Assembly: GCF_011297335.1 (NCBI RefSeq)
Contig: NZ_JAAOTJ010000011.1
Coordinates: 152,326-216,325 of the forward strand
Reading direction: 5' to 3'
DNA: 64,000 bases
Source of the DNA: Catellatospora methionotrophica
GTDB taxonomy: Bacteria > Actinomycetota > Actinomycetes > Mycobacteriales > Micromonosporaceae
The notes under the pieces are model-generated. The model was not told where the DNA came from. It did not search any database and saw only the letters and a list, made by a program, of their open reading frames with translations. How positions within the stretch are numbered: the stretch's first letter is position 1; every line of letters begins with the position of its first letter. Below, one piece after another: positions 62,473 to 64,000 of this stretch. The position numbers and the translations under genes were made by a program.

Positions 62473-62533
62473 TGCCTGCTGGCTGAGCTGTGGTCATGCG
62501 AAGCCGGGCACTCACTGGAAGGCTGGAAACGAC

Positions 62534-63778
62534 ATGAGCGTCATCGAGCAGGCGACACGAGCCCGCGAGGCGGCACAGGTGCTGGCCACGGCCTCGCGCA
62601 GGGCCAAGGACGCCGGGCTGGTGGCGATGGCCGACGCGCTCACGGCGCGTACCCCCGAGATCCTGGAGGCCAACGGCCTGGACGTCGCGACGGCGCGCGA
62701 GCAGGGCACCCCCGAGTCGACCGTGGACCGGCTCGCGCTCGACGCGTCCCGGCTGGCCGGGATGGCCGACGGCCTGCGCCAGATCGCGGGCCTGCCGGAC
62801 CCGGTCGGCGAGGTCGTCCGCGGCGGCACGCTGCCCAACGGCCTGCAGGTGCGCCAGCTACGGGTGCCGTTCGGCGTGGTCGGCATCATCTACGAGGCCC
62901 GTCCCAACGTCACCGCCGACGCCGCCGGGCTGACCCTCAAGTCGGGCAACGCGGTGCTGCTGCGCGGCTCCGGCTCGGCGGCCCGCTCCAACGCTGCGAT
63001 CGTCGCCGTACTGCGCGACGCGCTGCTCGCGGCCGGACTGCCCGCCGACGCGGTGCAGCTGGTCGACGCGACCACCCGCGACACGGTCAAGGAGCTGATG
63101 CGCGCCCGCGGCCTGGTCGACGTGCTGATCCCGCGCGGCGGGGCATCGCTGATCCGCACCGTCGTCGAGGAGTCCTCGGTGCCGGTGATCGAGACCGGCG
63201 TCGGCAACTGCCACCTCTACGTCGACGAGTCCGCCGACCTGGACATGGCGCTGACCATCCTGCTCAACGCGAAGGTGCAGCGGCCCTCGGTGTGTAACGC
63301 GGCCGAATCGCTGCTGGTGCACGCGGCGGTCGCGGACGCGTTCCTGCCCGTGGCCCTGGCCGCGCTGCGCGAGCACGGCGTGACGGTGCACGGCTCCCCC
63401 GAGGTCGCCGCGTACGCCGACGACGTCGTGCCCGCCACCGAGGCCGACTGGGACACCGAGTACCTGGCCCTGGAGCTGTCCGCGCGCGTGGTGCCGTCGC
63501 TGGACGAGGCGGTCGCGCACATCCGGCGGCACGGCTCCGGCCACTCCGAGGCGATCATCACGTCCTCACTGCCCGCCGCGAACCGCTTCGCCGCCCAGGT
63601 CGACGCCGCCGCAGTCCTGGTCAACGCCTCGACCCGCTTCGTCGACGGCGGCGAACTCGGCTTCGGCGCGGAGATCGGCATCTCCACCCAGAAACTCCAC
63701 GCCCGCGGCCCCATGGGCCTACCCGAACTGACCAGCACCAAATACGTCATCACCGGCGAAGGCCACATCCGCCCCTAA
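62534..63778 (+). CDS. proA: Gamma-glutamyl phosphate reductase
   Basis: 414 aa from the ATG at 62534 ([20 protein letters not shown]). It reduces gamma-glutamyl phosphate to glutamate semialdehyde with NADPH, the step after proB. The aldehyde-dehydrogenase fold is clear: [40 protein letters not shown], and the catalytic Cys in [15 protein letters not shown]. An upstream in-frame extension through the hairpin repeats is rejected. It probably shares the proB transcript. Confidence 0.97.
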   Translation: MSVIEQATRAREAAQVLATASRRAKDAGLVAMADALTARTPEILEANGLDVATAREQGTPESTVDRLALDASRLAGMADGLRQIAGLPDPVGEVVRGGTLPNGLQVRQLRVPFGVVGIIYEARPNVTADAAGLTLKSGNAVLLRGSGSAARSNAAIVAVLRDALLAAGLPADAVQLVDATTRDTVKELMRARGLVDVLIPRGGASLIRTVVEESSVPVIETGVGNCHLYVDESADLDMALTILLNAKVQRPSVCNAAESLLVHAAVADAFLPVALAALREHGVTVHGSPEVAAYADDVVPATEADWDTEYLALELSARVVPSLDEAVAHIRRHGSGHSEAIITSSLPAANRFAAQVDAAAVLVNASTRFVDGGELGFGAEIGISTQKLHARGPMGLPELTSTKYVITGEGHIRP

Positions 63779-63824
63779 CCCCACCCCACCCCTGCGCCGC
63801 CCAAGCCCCCCTCACCTGGCGCAA

Positions 63825-63877
63825 CTCTTAAAGACTTGCGGCCTCAGAGCGCATCTGAGGCCGCAAGTCTTTAAGAG
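63825..63877. repeat. 24-bp perfect inverted repeat after proA
   Basis: Arms 63825-63848 and 63854-63877 are exact complements with a GCGCA loop. The arm runs CTCTTAAAGACTTGCGGCCT then CAGA. There is no separate T-run, but each arm has an A/T-rich outer end. It may terminate proA or be one of a repeat family. Confidence 0.85.
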
Positions 63878-63878
63878 G

Positions 63879-64000
63879 GTGACTGGTTCAGATCGGTGAG
63901 GTTGTATCCGTTTTGGGTGCGGGATCGCGCCAAGACGGGACAGCTTCACCGGTCAACCGCCTGCTCATGGTGCCGATCATCGCCCAGTGGATCAGCGAAG
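63879..64000 (+). other. Right window edge: no certain gene
   Basis: A possible reading frame starts near TTG 63918 or ATG 63968 (MVPIIAQWISE, cut by the window edge). Too short to judge. Confidence 0.2.

Noticed and set aside
62447..62533. 29-codon N-terminal extension of ProA
   Set aside because: It runs through the second hairpin repeat and is not part of the family; MSVIEQ is the natural start.

Overview
The window is high-GC actinomycete DNA, most likely from the family Micromonosporaceae. The grounds are gene order, the tRNA-Thr/tRNA-Met/rpmG/hadA/hadB/tRNA-Trp/secE/nusG block known from actinobacteria, the RpoB sequence (SRPAKTSR N-terminus and its rifampicin-region residues), frequent GTG/TTG starts, and several short intergenic palindrome families of a kind I associate with Micromonospora relatives. 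The family call rests on memory of such sequences, not on a search.

Region 1 (1-15761, all minus strand) is the translation core: the str operon (rpsL, rpsG, fusA, tuf), then the S10 operon (rpsJ, rplC, rplD, rplW, rplB, rpsS, rplV, rpsC, rplP, rpmC, rpsQ) running into the spc operon (rplN, rplX, rplE, rpsN, rpsH, rplF, rplR, rpsE, rpmD, rplO) and secY, which is cut by the left edge. Both rpsJ and rpsL are preceded by good sigma70-type promoters and long leaders, and the two leaders share an identical 25-nt hairpin-containing segment.

Region 2 (16274-31466, mostly minus) holds two small membrane-protein genes, rpoC and rpoB, rplL and rplJ with an attenuator-like leader, a plus-strand membrane-protein/GntR pair with twin operators, rplA, rplK, nusG, secE and tRNA-Trp. 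Region 3 (31520-38669) continues with hadB/hadA-like dehydratases, rpmG, tRNA-Met, tRNA-Thr, a membrane GAF-GGDEF-EAL protein, a small secreted peptide with EWN repeats, a TetR/GNAT divergent pair and a membrane protein.

Region 4 (38831-43003) is a 4.1 kb island between a complete tRNA-Tyr gene and a 62-bp copy of that gene's 3' half: a tRNA-integrated element that has lost any integrase. It carries a UTRA-domain regulator lacking its DNA-binding half, an acetyltransferase, and a translationally coupled two-gene operon with a nucleotidyltransferase-like first gene. That operon is the best candidate for an undescribed system here.

Region 5 (43158-56954) has yajQ, a G5/excalibur surface protein, htpX and a second-type complex I cluster (nuoB; nuoC,H,I,J,K,L,M,N) that lacks nuoA, nuoD, nuoE, nuoF and nuoG. 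This cluster is split by an ECF sigma/anti-sigma pair and a DUF2252 gene, and two tiny coupled ORFs bridge nuoC-nuoH and nuoL-nuoM. Region 6 (56965-64000) has an unknown gene, a GPH-type transporter, a gamma-glutamyltransferase, an alkyltransferase-like protein, proB and proA. The proB-proA gap and the end of proA carry short palindromes. No rRNA genes, CRISPR arrays or complete insertion sequences were seen.
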